Shown here piece by piece: positions 45,309-53,951 of a stretch of DNA of 64,000 nucleotides (position 1 is the stretch's first letter; every line of letters begins with the position of its first letter). The notes under the pieces are model-generated. The model ran no database searches and was not told the DNA's origin. It was given only the letters and a program-made list of their open reading frames with translations. Position numbers and translations under genes: made by a program. The stretch is from the NCBI RefSeq assembly GCF_000258495.1, contig NZ_AJLG01000003.1, positions 1 to 64,000 of the forward strand. Direction: 5' to 3'. The DNA comes from Pedobacter agri PB92. GTDB taxonomy: Bacteria > Bacteroidota > Bacteroidia > Sphingobacteriales > Sphingobacteriaceae.

Positions 45309-47096
45309 TTAGCTTTTCTCTCTCTTTGCTTTGCGGGCTTCTTTGCGATCCTCTCGTTTCTGCTCTCTTATTTTCTTCGCAATTACCTTTTGTTGCTTAA
45401 CAGGATTTTTTTCAGGCACAACACCTACACCTACAATATCTTTTATGCCAACAAATAATGTCTTCCACATGAGGTTAAAAAAGGAGGCCGAGTTTATCCT
45501 TGTATTGGTCATTGTTGCTGTTCGAGGCGGATTCCCTTTGCTTGGATTTTCATCTTTAACTAATATTGTGTTTGCCAAGAATGATAAAAATCCCTTTTCT
45601 TTAGTTCCTTCACCGTCAATGTTATCAGAAAGTAACTTCACCTTCAGGTTATTATAAAGCATATTCATTGAGCCAGATGCTGTGCGTAAATTTCCATTTG
45701 CTTTAAAATCAATATGTTGTACATTCCCGCTTTCAATTTCTATCAGGCCTAAATTTTTAGATAAGGAATTAAGATTTTTAAAATCGAATTTGCCTAAACT
45801 TCCGCTGTAATTAAAGGCACCATTTTGATCTGTCAGATTGAAATCGAGCTTTACGTTTAGCTTTCCGGTGCCCATTAGCAATGAATTTAGATTGGCCACA
45901 GCATGATTATTTTTAGCCAGACGTAAACTATCATTGGTTACATTTAAAATGTTTCCTGTTAGGGTTTTAAATGTAACCGATCCCGTTTTCTTACTAGCCG
46001 GGTTGTATTCTGCATATTTTACATCGATGTTCCTTAACTTTACAGTATCAATGGCGACAGGCATATTTAGCCTTTTTAAAGCCATGTGGGGATAATTTTT
46101 TCCCTTATCGAATCCTGGGGGAGGTGGCGATTCCCTGCTCATAAAAACTTCTACTCTTGCCGGACCGATTTTCACAGACTTTGCTTCAAGTTTGCCGTCG
46201 GTGTTCAGTTTGATAAAATCGACTCCGTTAAACTCCACTGTAGTAAAGCTTAAATCGTAACGATCTTTTTGAACTTTATATTTACGTGCAAACTCGAGTT
46301 CGGGATAAAGCGGTTTTAAGATCAAACCTTTAATGCTGATTTTTCTGGAAGAATAGGAGCCTTTAATGGTATCTACCTTCATGCTGTACATCTTGTCTTT
46401 CGTGGTCGATTTGTAACCTGCCACCTGAAACGAAATGTCTTTTGTATAGTAAAATCGCGTTGTATCTCTACCGGAAAGGGAATCGAGCAGAAAATCATTG
46501 ACGTCGATATCCAGATGCTTGATGCTGTTTTTAGTTTTAACAGCTGTACTTTTATTAATGTAATCAAAATCTGCATCAACAATTTTAATGCGATGCACCC
46601 TGGCCGATTTAAAGGTCTTAGAAATCTGTTCATATAGTGATTTTTCAGCCTTCGCGGTATCAGGTTTCTTTGGCACCTTATTAAAAATCACATTAATTGA
46701 TGGGCGATCGAGCAATATTTCATTAATATCCAACCGCTTTTTGAAATAGGCAGTTAAGATGCCCGTTCGCGTAATCTGAAGCTTTTTAAGTTTGATTTCA
46801 AAAGTATGTGCGGGAGCAAGATTCTGTTTTTTTAAAGTATCGAAAACCAGCGTGTCTGGTTTAAGCGTAACATCACGAATGGCCATACTACCCGTAATCA
46901 CATTTAAATTAATGCTCTTGAAATCGATGCTATAAAGATGATTAGATCCATTATAAACCCCCTCTTTTATTTTTTCAGTAAGAATAGGTTTCCAGCGGGC
47001 GCTGATAAACATGGCACCGAAGGCTAAAATTAAAATCAATCCGCCCAGTATACTGCCAATCCAAATCCAAAGTCTGTTTCTATTTTGAGCTGTCAT
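45309..47096 (-). CDS. AsmA-like membrane-anchored envelope protein (paralogue 1)
   Basis: A 595-residue protein with an N-terminal membrane helix (about 9-29), then a long periplasmic beta-rich region (MAIRDVTLKPDTLVF; LDINEILLDRPSINVIF; LNVKLDFNLTDQNGAFNYSGSL), then the conserved SFFNLMWKTLFVGIKDIVG and a basic tail rich in Lys/Arg/Glu. It aligns along its whole length with the downstream gene, 61 bp away, so the two arose by tandem duplication. A Pro-rich loop (ESPPPPGFDKGKNYP) lies mid-chain. Function is unknown; an envelope-spanning or lipid-transfer role is inference. Confidence 0.75.
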   Translation of the reverse strand: MTAQNRNRLWIWIGSILGGLILILAFGAMFISARWKPILTEKIKEGVYNGSNHLYSIDFKSINLNVITGSMAIRDVTLKPDTLVFDTLKKQNLAPAHTFEIKLKKLQITRTGILTAYFKKRLDINEILLDRPSINVIFNKVPKKPDTAKAEKSLYEQISKTFKSARVHRIKIVDADFDYINKSTAVKTKNSIKHLDIDVNDFLLDSLSGRDTTRFYYTKDISFQVAGYKSTTKDKMYSMKVDTIKGSYSSRKISIKGLILKPLYPELEFARKYKVQKDRYDLSFTTVEFNGVDFIKLNTDGKLEAKSVKIGPARVEVFMSRESPPPPGFDKGKNYPHMALKRLNMPVAIDTVKLRNIDVKYAEYNPASKKTGSVTFKTLTGNILNVTNDSLRLAKNNHAVANLNSLLMGTGKLNVKLDFNLTDQNGAFNYSGSLGKFDFKNLNSLSKNLGLIEIESGNVQHIDFKANGNLRTASGSMNMLYNNLKVKLLSDNIDGEGTKEKGFLSFLANTILVKDENPSKGNPPRTATMTNTRINSASFFNLMWKTLFVGIKDIVGVGVVPEKNPVKQQKVIAKKIREQKREDRKEARKAKREKS

Positions 47097-47438
47097 GTTT
47101 ATGGTCTATCGATATAGAACAGATAGTTCACAGAAAGGTTTGCTTTGACAATTTCGCCATTTCGAACAGGCTTATGTAGATAAACCTGATATCAGCGAAC
47201 ACGGATCCCGATATTTCATCGGGAGGAGTAAAGCGTTTAGCTCGATGGAGTTCCTTTGGAACAGGGCTGATGTTACCTAAAAGCTAATTACTTTCATTTC
47301 CAAATTCTTTTAATCTAACTCCGTAGCTTTTAAATGTTTATAAAGCAAAAAGATTAGCAAACAATTTTTTAATATAATTAATGAATTAACATTAACTTAA
47401 CATTGGGCTTGTAGCTTTGCAACATATTAGAAATTAAC
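47097..47438. other. 342-bp intergenic region with a structured element
   Basis: No gene seen. Positions 47192-47276 form a structured unit: CAGCGAACACGGAT, a perfect hairpin CCCGAT-ATTTC-ATCGGG, then a small GTTCC-TTT-GGAAC hairpin and AGGGCTGATG. It looks like a dispersed intergenic repeat or a small-RNA-like element. The last 60 bp carry the promoter of the next gene. Confidence 0.45.
47412..47419 (+). promoter_or_regulatory. candidate -7 element of the phosphate transport operon
   Basis: TAGCTTTG matches TAnnTTTG fully, 19 nt before the ATG. The -33 position reads ACAT, so only half of the promoter is supported. I see no Pho-box-like repeat. Confidence 0.4.
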
Positions 47439-48080
47439 ATGAACAATATTTTTAAGTTCTTTACACCTCAAGATAGAAAATTTCACCCTCTTTTTGAGCA
47501 GGCTGGTAGCAACGCGTTGAAAATTGCTGAAGCGCTTTTAGAAATGGTTAGCACTGCTGATGCTGAAAGCAGAAAAACAATTTTTAAAGAAATTGAGCGC
47601 CTGGAGCACGTTGGAGATGATATTACGCATTCAATTTTCTTAGAGCTGAGCAGGAACTTCATTACACCATTTGACAGGGAAGACATTCACCAATTGGCTA
47701 CTGCAGTTGATGATGTTGCCGACTATATTTATGGTACAGCAAACCGCATGCAAATGTACAATATGAATACCATTAGCGAGCCAATTGTGAAAATTGCAGA
47801 ACTTTTGGTTGAAATGTGCACCGATATTGATAAAGCGATTAAAGAATTACGCAGTTTCAAGAACATTCGTGTAATTGCTGATGCTTGTATCCGTATTAAC
47901 AGTGGCGAAAACCAGGCTGATTATGTGTTTACGTTAGCGGTAGCCCGTTTATTTGAATACGAAACTAATGCGATTGAATTAATTAAACAAAAAGAGGTTT
48001 TACAAACGATAGAAAAAGCGACAGATAAATGTGAAGATGTGGCGAATGTGCTTGAAACTATCTTAGTTAAAAACGCTTAA
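47439..48080 (+). CDS. DUF47 / PhoU-like phosphate transport regulator
   Basis: A 213-residue all-helical protein of the DUF47 family, related to PhoU. Acidic metal-binding repeats are visible (IERLEHVGDDITH; FDREDIHQLATAVDDVADYIYG; KATDKCEDVANVLETIL), the E-x-x-x-D pattern typical of PhoU bundles. DUF47 proteins are encoded next to PiT transporters and are thought to regulate or couple to them. Here the pit gene starts 12 bp downstream. Confidence 0.92.
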   Translation: MNNIFKFFTPQDRKFHPLFEQAGSNALKIAEALLEMVSTADAESRKTIFKEIERLEHVGDDITHSIFLELSRNFITPFDREDIHQLATAVDDVADYIYGTANRMQMYNMNTISEPIVKIAELLVEMCTDIDKAIKELRSFKNIRVIADACIRINSGENQADYVFTLAVARLFEYETNAIELIKQKEVLQTIEKATDKCEDVANVLETILVKNA

Positions 48081-48092
48081 TATTAAACAAAA

Positions 48093-49103
48093 ATGGTAAC
48101 TACCTTATTGGTTGTTGTTGTAATTCTAGCTATTGCTTTCGATTACATTAACGGCTTTCACGATGCCGCTAACTCGATTGCAACAGTTGTTTCTACAAAA
48201 GTTCTTACGCCTTTTCAGGCGGTTTTGTGGGCTGCGCTTTTCAATTTTGCAGCTTACTTTTATTTTACCGATCATAAAGTAGCCAATACGGTTGCTAAAA
48301 CGGTTATTGAAAATTATATTACACTAGAAGTTATCCTTGCCGGTTTAGTAGCCGCAATTATCTGGAACTTATTAACCTGGTGGTATGGTATTCCTTCAAG
48401 TTCTTCGCATACCTTAATTGGTGGTTTTGCCGGTGCAGGTATGACGCATGCTTTGTTGACAGGTGCCAGTCCGATGGACGCTGTAAACATGGGTTACGTA
48501 GTCAAGATCGTTTCCTTTATTGTGTTGGCGCCAATTATTGGTTTGGTAATTTCTGTTGTTTTAACATTGATCATCATCAACATTTGCCGCTATGCAAAAC
48601 CAGCAACAGCTGAAAAATGGTTTAAGCGATTGCAGTTATTATCTTCTGCAGCTTTGAGTTTCTTTCACGGTGGTAACGATGCGCAAAAGGTAATGGGTAT
48701 TATTGCTACGGCGCTAATTGCAGCTAAAGTCATACCTGATTTTGATTCAATGCCATCCTGGGTTCCAATTGCCTGTTATTCGGCGATTTCATTAGGTACC
48801 ATGAGTGGTGGCTGGAAAATTGTGAAAACCATGGGTTCGAAAATCACTAAAGTGACCGCACTGGAAGGTGTTGCTGCCGAAGGTGCTGGCGCCATTACTT
48901 TGGGAATCACAGAGCATTTTGGTATTCCGGTTTCTACAACACATACCATTACAGGTTCGATTGTGGGTGTAGGCGTGGTGAAAAGCGTTTCTGCTGTACG
49001 TTGGGGTGTAACCATCAACTTAATTTGGGCCTGGATTTTAACCATCCCAGTATCAGCAACCTTAGCCGCCATTATTTACGGCGCAATTTATTATTTCAAA
49101 TAA
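48093..49103 (+). CDS. inorganic phosphate transporter, PiT family
   Basis: A 336-residue integral membrane phosphate:cation symporter with about ten helices. The duplicated PiT signatures are present: FDYINGFHDAANSIATVVSTK near the N-terminus and SFFHGGNDAQKVMGIIATAL in the middle, plus WWYGIPSSSSHTLIGG and GIPVSTTHTITGSIVG. The length is that of the short bacterial Pit form without a long loop. Co-transcribed with the DUF47 gene; a terminator follows. Confidence 0.95.
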   Translation: MVTTLLVVVVILAIAFDYINGFHDAANSIATVVSTKVLTPFQAVLWAALFNFAAYFYFTDHKVANTVAKTVIENYITLEVILAGLVAAIIWNLLTWWYGIPSSSSHTLIGGFAGAGMTHALLTGASPMDAVNMGYVVKIVSFIVLAPIIGLVISVVLTLIIINICRYAKPATAEKWFKRLQLLSSAALSFFHGGNDAQKVMGIIATALIAAKVIPDFDSMPSWVPIACYSAISLGTMSGGWKIVKTMGSKITKVTALEGVAAEGAGAITLGITEHFGIPVSTTHTITGSIVGVGVVKSVSAVRWGVTINLIWAWILTIPVSATLAAIIYGAIYYFK

Positions 49104-49126
49104 AACAAAATCCATCATCCATATTT

Positions 49127-49160
49127 AAGACTAAGGCAAATCGCTTTAGTCTTTTTTGTT
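49127..49160 (+). terminator. terminator of the DUF47-pit operon
   Basis: AAGACTAA and TTTAGTCTT form an 8-9 bp stem around a loop of about 9 nt, followed by TTTTTTG and further T. It begins 23 bp after the pit stop. The remaining sequence up to 49401 shows nothing I can support. Confidence 0.75.
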
Positions 49161-49401
49161 TTTATCAAGAGGGAGACAGCGCATTTGTGTTCACTCGGTA
49201 GAGCTGCCAAACAAATGGCATTAGGGGAGAATAATTTCAGTTGATTTTAAACAATATAAGATCACATCAGTTTTAGTGCTTGCAGAAGGTTAACCAAGCT
49301 TTTCGACATTCCCTAAATATCTATATGGTTCCAGAACTGGAGATAAGCAATACCTTCACAACCATGCTATATTTCTTCGTGGTAAAAGATCGTTTTAAAA
49401 C

Positions 49402-50694
49402 CTAAAACTTAACGCTCAACTCCACCAGGTCATTTCCATTTTTAGGCAGCACCCAATCTGGTCCGTTTTGAACAAGCCGTTTGGCTTCCGCATCGGCTTT
49501 GCTGTTTAATGATTTGATAACTTTAATATTTGTTGGGCGACCGTTTTTCTTAACCTTAAAACTTAAAATGACAAATTGTTCCGGCCCTTTAGGATTGTAC
49601 AGTTTATTATTATTTTCTAGATATTGGCTATAATTAATTGTTGGAACAGGAATTGGTTTGGTGATCTCTCCAATAGATTTTCCATTCAGGTTCTGCTCAG
49701 CCCGAAGCATAATTTTAGGCGCAGGAATATTTTCCTTTTTACGACCATTTGAACCCACGATTACCGCAATTTCATTTAAAGATTTATCGCCGCTCATAGC
49801 GTTTCTAATTGCATTCGGATCTGCAACATTCGTAATCGGCCGTTCTCTGAACCCAATGGCATTAATTAACAAATCTTTATCTTTAGCGTTGCTATCGGCT
49901 GGTAAAGCAAAATAGCCATTCGCATCTGTAGCAGTCACTTTATTCGATCCTGATAACTTAACCACCGCACCTTCCACTGGTTTTCCATTGCTTTCATTTA
50001 CTACATTGCCACTAAATACCACACGGTTTGAAGCAAGGGCAGGTGCGGCAGCCATTAAGGCATCGTTAGCCCCGGAGGCCTTCATTTTTGCAGCGCTGTT
50101 TAAAGTAGCAGCCTCTGCTTTTGCCTCACTCAACTCCTGCGATTTGGTTGCCTCCACCTGTGGCAATCTGCTTGCCGATTTTACAACTGGTGCCTTGCCG
50201 GTGTTTTTAGCCAAATCGCCCGTTTTGGCATCAGCAATTGCCTGGTCTATTAATGCAGATTTCGTAAGCGCCGGAGAAGTATCAGCTTTTGTTGGTTTTG
50301 TATTAGCCAAAGCCGCAGTTGTATCTAAATTAACTACAACACCTTCCTGCCTTCTTGCGGCAGTTTCAGCATTTTTACGATTGGTTTCACGCATAAAAAA
50401 CAAAATGCTCACCGCAATAAAAGCAACCGTAGCGGTTGCCGCAATGCTTAATCGATGTGTGGTAATACCCCACATTTTCCGCTTAATCGGTTTCTCCGAA
50501 ATGCGGTCGTAAAGCTGTTTTTGTAAAATAGAAAGGGTTTGTTTCCGTTTGGGCGATTGTTTCAATCCTTCCAAAGCTTCGGCCACGAAAGGATCTTCTA
50601 ACGCCTGCCGCTCAACAAAGTGCATCGCTTTAGCATCAAGCTTACCATCAAGGTAATCTTCCAGAACGTCAATATCTAACCAATCGTTATTCAC
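49402..50694 (-). CDS. anti-sigma-like / CarboxypepD_reg / TonB C-terminal fusion protein
   Basis: A 430-residue protein with four parts: an N-terminal anti-sigma-like helical region (1-75, VLEDYLDGKLDAKAMHFVERQ), a membrane helix (82-101), an Ala/Lys/Thr-rich linker (105-220), a carboxypeptidase-regulatory-like beta domain (222-282, VFSGNVVNESNGKPVEGAVV) and a TonB-C domain (345-430, ILSFKVKKNGRPTNIKVIKS). It overlaps the ECF sigma gene by 8 bp. The likely role is to hold that sigma factor and sense an outer-membrane state through its periplasmic domains. This is inferred from context and domain order; the pattern recurs in Bacteroidota. Confidence 0.82.
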   Translation of the reverse strand: MNNDWLDIDVLEDYLDGKLDAKAMHFVERQALEDPFVAEALEGLKQSPKRKQTLSILQKQLYDRISEKPIKRKMWGITTHRLSIAATATVAFIAVSILFFMRETNRKNAETAARRQEGVVVNLDTTAALANTKPTKADTSPALTKSALIDQAIADAKTGDLAKNTGKAPVVKSASRLPQVEATKSQELSEAKAEAATLNSAAKMKASGANDALMAAAPALASNRVVFSGNVVNESNGKPVEGAVVKLSGSNKVTATDANGYFALPADSNAKDKDLLINAIGFRERPITNVADPNAIRNAMSGDKSLNEIAVIVGSNGRKKENIPAPKIMLRAEQNLNGKSIGEITKPIPVPTINYSQYLENNNKLYNPKGPEQFVILSFKVKKNGRPTNIKVIKSLNSKADAEAKRLVQNGPDWVLPKNGNDLVELSVKF

Positions 50695-51265
50695 TACTAT
50701 TTTTCTCTATACAAATCTTTAAATTCCGCTTTCCATTTTGGATATAGCTCTTCACCTTAAGCATGTCGTAGCCCGTAATATCGGCCACTTCCTTATAACA
50801 TTTCTCCTGCAGATAGAATAAATCTACGCTTTTCCGCTGTTCTTCGGGCAAGGTTTCCATGCACTTTTCCATTATGGTAAGCTGCGTTTCTTTTGTGTCG
50901 TCAATATCCAGATGCACAAATTCGCTGTTTTCCACAAAAGTATCATCAATAGAAACGTTATTTTGCTTCGAAGATTTCCTTAGCGCCATTAAACAATGGT
51001 TCCGTGTTAAAACATGCAGCCAGCTCTTAAAATTCTGCACTTCATGTATTTTAAGTTTTTTAACCAGTTCCTCAAAAATCTGCATCACAGCATCTTTGCT
51101 CAACTCCTCATCCTTGAAATAATTCAGGCAAACCCCAAAAACCAGGTGCATATATTTATTATAAAGCGTACCCAATGCGTCTAAATCGCCTGTGCTTTTA
51201 TACTCGGCAATTAAATCGGCATCATCTTTCTGGTTAATTCCAGCTATGTTTTTTATAAACTTCAA
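50687..51265 (-). CDS. RNA polymerase ECF sigma factor
   Basis: A 192-residue group 4 sigma factor: region 2 in LGTLYNKYMHLVFGVCLNYFKDEELSKDAVMQIFEEL and NFKSWLHVLTRNHCLMALRK, region 4 in LPEEQRKSVDLFYLQEKCYKEVADITGYDMLKVKSYIQNGKRNL (given in pieces; the helix-turn-helix is KEVADITGYDMLKVKSYI). The start is TTG at 51265; an in-frame TAG lies five codons upstream. It overlaps the anti-sigma/TonB gene by 8 bp, so the two are coupled. Confidence 0.92.
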   Translation of the reverse strand: MKFIKNIAGINQKDDADLIAEYKSTGDLDALGTLYNKYMHLVFGVCLNYFKDEELSKDAVMQIFEELVKKLKIHEVQNFKSWLHVLTRNHCLMALRKSSKQNNVSIDDTFVENSEFVHLDIDDTKETQLTIMEKCMETLPEEQRKSVDLFYLQEKCYKEVADITGYDMLKVKSYIQNGKRNLKICIEKNSSE

Positions 51266-51743
51266 AAAATTGGGTCGCTATGATAAATATCCTCAAGTAT
51301 AAAAAATATTTTTCAGTAACGAACGGATCTGAGCGAAATTGGTTTTTAATACCGGGAGAATATATTTTTTTGAAGCGCAAGGGTATTGCTAAAATTAGCG
51401 TTTGCTCCCGTTTTTCGCTTTTACGCTTCGCTCGTCATACTTCCTCGCTGCAGGGTAACGCTGCAACCGGGGCTAAAATCAAACTTTGATGCTTTTTTTA
51501 ACGGTTTACAAATCAGAAGCTCAACAATAAGTTTGTAACTAATTAATGCATTCAAATGTTTAACGAGTCCACCGAAGTGCTCATGACCAGTCTGCTAGCC
51601 GCCAAATGCTGAGAACTTTAGATTTTAGCTTAAATATTGACGATTAGCACAGGCTATTTTACAATTGTAAATTCATGATGGGTTGGCGCTTGCTATTCGC
51701 CGTAATTTGAGGTACTTTTGTTAAAATACATAAACACAACAGA
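51266..51743. other. 478-bp intergenic region with a structured GC-richer element
   Basis: No gene seen. Within it, 51388-51490 stands out as GC-richer and structured, with GCTAAAATTAGCG at the left edge and GGGGCTAAAATCAAAC at the right, a repeated GCTGCA word and TCGCTT/ACGCTTCGCT repeats. On the minus strand it reads from TTAGCCCCGGTTGCAGCG toward AACGGGAGCAAACGC. It looks like a dispersed Bacteroidota intergenic repeat. The last 60 bp hold the helicase promoter. Confidence 0.4.
51690..51720 (+). promoter_or_regulatory. promoter of the DEAD-box helicase gene
   Basis: TTG (51690-51692), a 20-nt spacer and TACTTTTG (51713-51720) fit the Bacteroidota promoter form. The TTG start codon lies 23 nt further on. 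Confidence 0.5.
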
Positions 51744-52979
51744 TTGAATTTTAACGACTTTAATTTTAACCCCGATTTACATGAAGGCCTGATGGCTATG
51801 GGGTATAAAAGCGCTACTCCAATACAAGAACAAGCTATTCCTGTAATATTAAATAACCACGATCTTATTGCCTGTGCGCAAACCGGCACCGGAAAAACGG
51901 CAAGTTACCTGTTGCCAGTGATGGAAAAGATCAGTCGTGCTCAAGACAGGCATAACAATACCTTGATTTTGGCGCCAACACGGGAGCTTGCGCAACAGAT
52001 AGATTTACAAGTAGAAGCTTTAGCTTATTTCACCAACATCAGTTCCCTGGCCGTTTACGGCGGTGGCGATGGTATCGCATATGAGCAGCAAAAACGTTCC
52101 ATGCGTGATGGTGTAGATATTATCATCGCAACACCTGGCCGCTTAATGGCCCATTTGTCTTCAGGTGTTTTAAAGCTGGAACATTTGCAGCACCTCATTT
52201 TGGATGAAGCCGACCGTATGCTCGACATGGGTTTTTATGATGACATTATGCGCATTGTAAGTTATCTGCCTAAGAAACGACAAACGCTGCTTTTCTCAGC
52301 CACCATGGCACCAAAAATTAGGAAGATGGCGGGAAGTATTTTACATGAGCCGGAGCAGATTACCATTTCTATTGCAAAGCCTGCTGAAGGAATCGATCAG
52401 CAAGCTTACAATATTCATGATCAACAGAAACAAGCTTTATTAACAGATATTTTTAAGGATGAAACATACAAAAGTGCTATTATCTTCGCTTCAACCAAAG
52501 AGAAGGTAAAAGCTTTATACAAAACTTTTAAATCTTTAAAAATTAAGGCAGAAGCTTTCCACTCTGATTTGGGGCAGAAAGAACGTGAAGATATCTTGTT
52601 GGCTTTTAAAAATCGACGCTTACCGATTATCATTGGGACGGATGTTTTATCGCGTGGTATTGATGTAGAAGGTGTTGATTTGGTGATTAATTATGATGTT
52701 CCCGGCGATCCGGCAGATTATGTACACCGTATTGGTAGAACGGCAAGAGCCGCCACTAAAGGAACAGCAATTACGCTGGTTAACGGAAGAGATAAACGCA
52801 AGTTTGATAACATTGAGAAACTGATTGAAAAAGCGGTGCCTAGAATGACTTTGCCTGAGCATATTGCTACGATGGAAATCACCCATGTAGAAGAAAAGCG
52901 ACCTCAACATCCAAAAAATAATGGCAAGAAAAAGGTTTGGCATAAGAAAAAACCTAAGCCAAGTAGCCCTACCTCATAA
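51744..52979 (+). CDS. DEAD-box ATP-dependent RNA helicase (RhlE-like)
   Basis: A 411-residue RNA helicase. Motifs in order: Q motif (GYKSATPIQEQAIP), I (AQTGTGKT), Ia (PTRELAQQ), II (LDEADRMLDMG), III (FSAT), V (GTDVLSRGID) and VI (HRIGRTARA), followed by a basic Lys/Pro/His-rich tail (KNNGKKKVWHKKKPKP) that should help RNA binding. The start is a TTG at 51744 giving MNFNDFNFNPDLHEG, a typical opening for this group. The role is RNA unwinding in ribosome assembly or cold adaptation, inferred from the family. It has its own promoter and terminator. Confidence 0.93.
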   Translation: MNFNDFNFNPDLHEGLMAMGYKSATPIQEQAIPVILNNHDLIACAQTGTGKTASYLLPVMEKISRAQDRHNNTLILAPTRELAQQIDLQVEALAYFTNISSLAVYGGGDGIAYEQQKRSMRDGVDIIIATPGRLMAHLSSGVLKLEHLQHLILDEADRMLDMGFYDDIMRIVSYLPKKRQTLLFSATMAPKIRKMAGSILHEPEQITISIAKPAEGIDQQAYNIHDQQKQALLTDIFKDETYKSAIIFASTKEKVKALYKTFKSLKIKAEAFHSDLGQKEREDILLAFKNRRLPIIIGTDVLSRGIDVEGVDLVINYDVPGDPADYVHRIGRTARAATKGTAITLVNGRDKRKFDNIEKLIEKAVPRMTLPEHIATMEITHVEEKRPQHPKNNGKKKVWHKKKPKPSSPTS

Positions 52980-52984
52980 ATTTT

Positions 52985-53018
52985 AAAAACGCCGATTTAT
53001 TAATTGGCGTTTTCTTTT
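52985..53018 (+). terminator. terminator of the helicase gene
   Basis: AAAACGCC and GGCGTTTT form an 8-bp stem with a 12-nt loop, followed by CTTTT, 6 bp after the helicase stop. Confidence 0.7.
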
Positions 53019-53031
53019 ATCAATATTTTTG
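53004..53031 (+). promoter_or_regulatory. candidate promoter of the AEC transporter gene
   Basis: TTG (53004-53006) in the helicase terminator stem, a 17-nt spacer and TATTTTTG (53024-53031) fit the consensus loosely. The ATG follows only 8 nt later. Confidence 0.4.
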
Positions 53032-53039
53032 CACCCAAC

Positions 53040-53951
53040 ATGGCAAATTTCATTCTTATTGGTTTATGTATTATCGCAGGTATTCTTTTCAGAAAGAGCA
53101 AAACGCTACCAAAAGATGCACACAAAGGTATTAATGCCTGGATTATTTACATTGCACTTCCGGCTACCTCGTTCAAATATTTACCTCACATTAGCTGGTC
53201 GAATGAATTGTTATTCCCTGCTTTGGCGCCAATTTGTGTGTGGTTGTTGGGATGGCTAGTGATTACCCTTTATGCAAAATACAGTAAAATTAGCCGGGCC
53301 ACTTCCGGAGGATTGAAACTGGTTAGTTCGCTAAGCAATACTTCATTTATTGGTTTTCCGTTGATCATTGCTTATTTCAGCGAAAAAGAAATTGCAACAG
53401 CGATTATTTGTGATCAGGTTACCTTCACTTTATTATCAACCATTGGAATTGTGGTTGCCATTCGTTCTTCTCAACAACAAAAATTAAGTGCAAAGTTGGT
53501 GTTTAAAAAAGTATTGACTTTTCCGCCTTTGCTGGGTTGTATTTTAGCATTAATCTTACCGCGATTTATTAACCTTTCACCTCTTGATGTTTTGTTCGAT
53601 AAACTTTCTGGAACTGTTGGTCCGCTGGCATTATTCTCAATCGGTTTGCAACTAAAATTTGGTGGTTGGTTTAGCGAAATCAAACACATCAGTTTTGCAC
53701 TCTCATACAAGCTGATTCTAGCGCCGCTTTCCATTTTAATCATCGCTTTGGTTTTAGGCATGAATGGCATGATTACCAAAATAACGATATTTGAAATGGC
53801 GATGCCGACACTATTAACCGCCGGAGTGGTTGCAGATCAGTATAATTTAAATCCAAAAGTTTCCAACTTGGTTGTGGGCGTGGGCATTTTACTATCCTTC
53901 ATTACCACTTTTTTCTGGTGGCTGCTTTTAACTCAAACGAACCTATTATAA
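53040..53951 (+). CDS. AEC (auxin efflux carrier) family transporter
   Basis: A 303-residue integral membrane protein with about ten hydrophobic helices in two repeats, as in the AEC/bile-acid-arsenite superfamily. SGGLKLVSSLSNTSFIGFPLI (cited here as SSLSNTSFIGFPLI) and MAMPTLLTAGVVADQY are the paired broken-helix regions of the family. Bacterial members move malate, malonate or similar anions, and nothing here fixes the substrate. The ATG at 53040 is preferred over an upstream TTG at 53004, which sits inside the helicase terminator. Confidence 0.88.
   Translation: MANFILIGLCIIAGILFRKSKTLPKDAHKGINAWIIYIALPATSFKYLPHISWSNELLFPALAPICVWLLGWLVITLYAKYSKISRATSGGLKLVSSLSNTSFIGFPLIIAYFSEKEIATAIICDQVTFTLLSTIGIVVAIRSSQQQKLSAKLVFKKVLTFPPLLGCILALILPRFINLSPLDVLFDKLSGTVGPLALFSIGLQLKFGGWFSEIKHISFALSYKLILAPLSILIIALVLGMNGMITKITIFEMAMPTLLTAGVVADQYNLNPKVSNLVVGVGILLSFITTFFWWLLLTQTNLL

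Noticed and set aside
49988-50512. 174-codon open frame antisense to the anti-sigma/TonB gene
   Set aside because: It is the mirror of an Ala/Lys/Thr-rich linker on the other strand, with Ala/Ser-rich composition and no family features; the minus-strand gene has clear domains and couples to the sigma gene.
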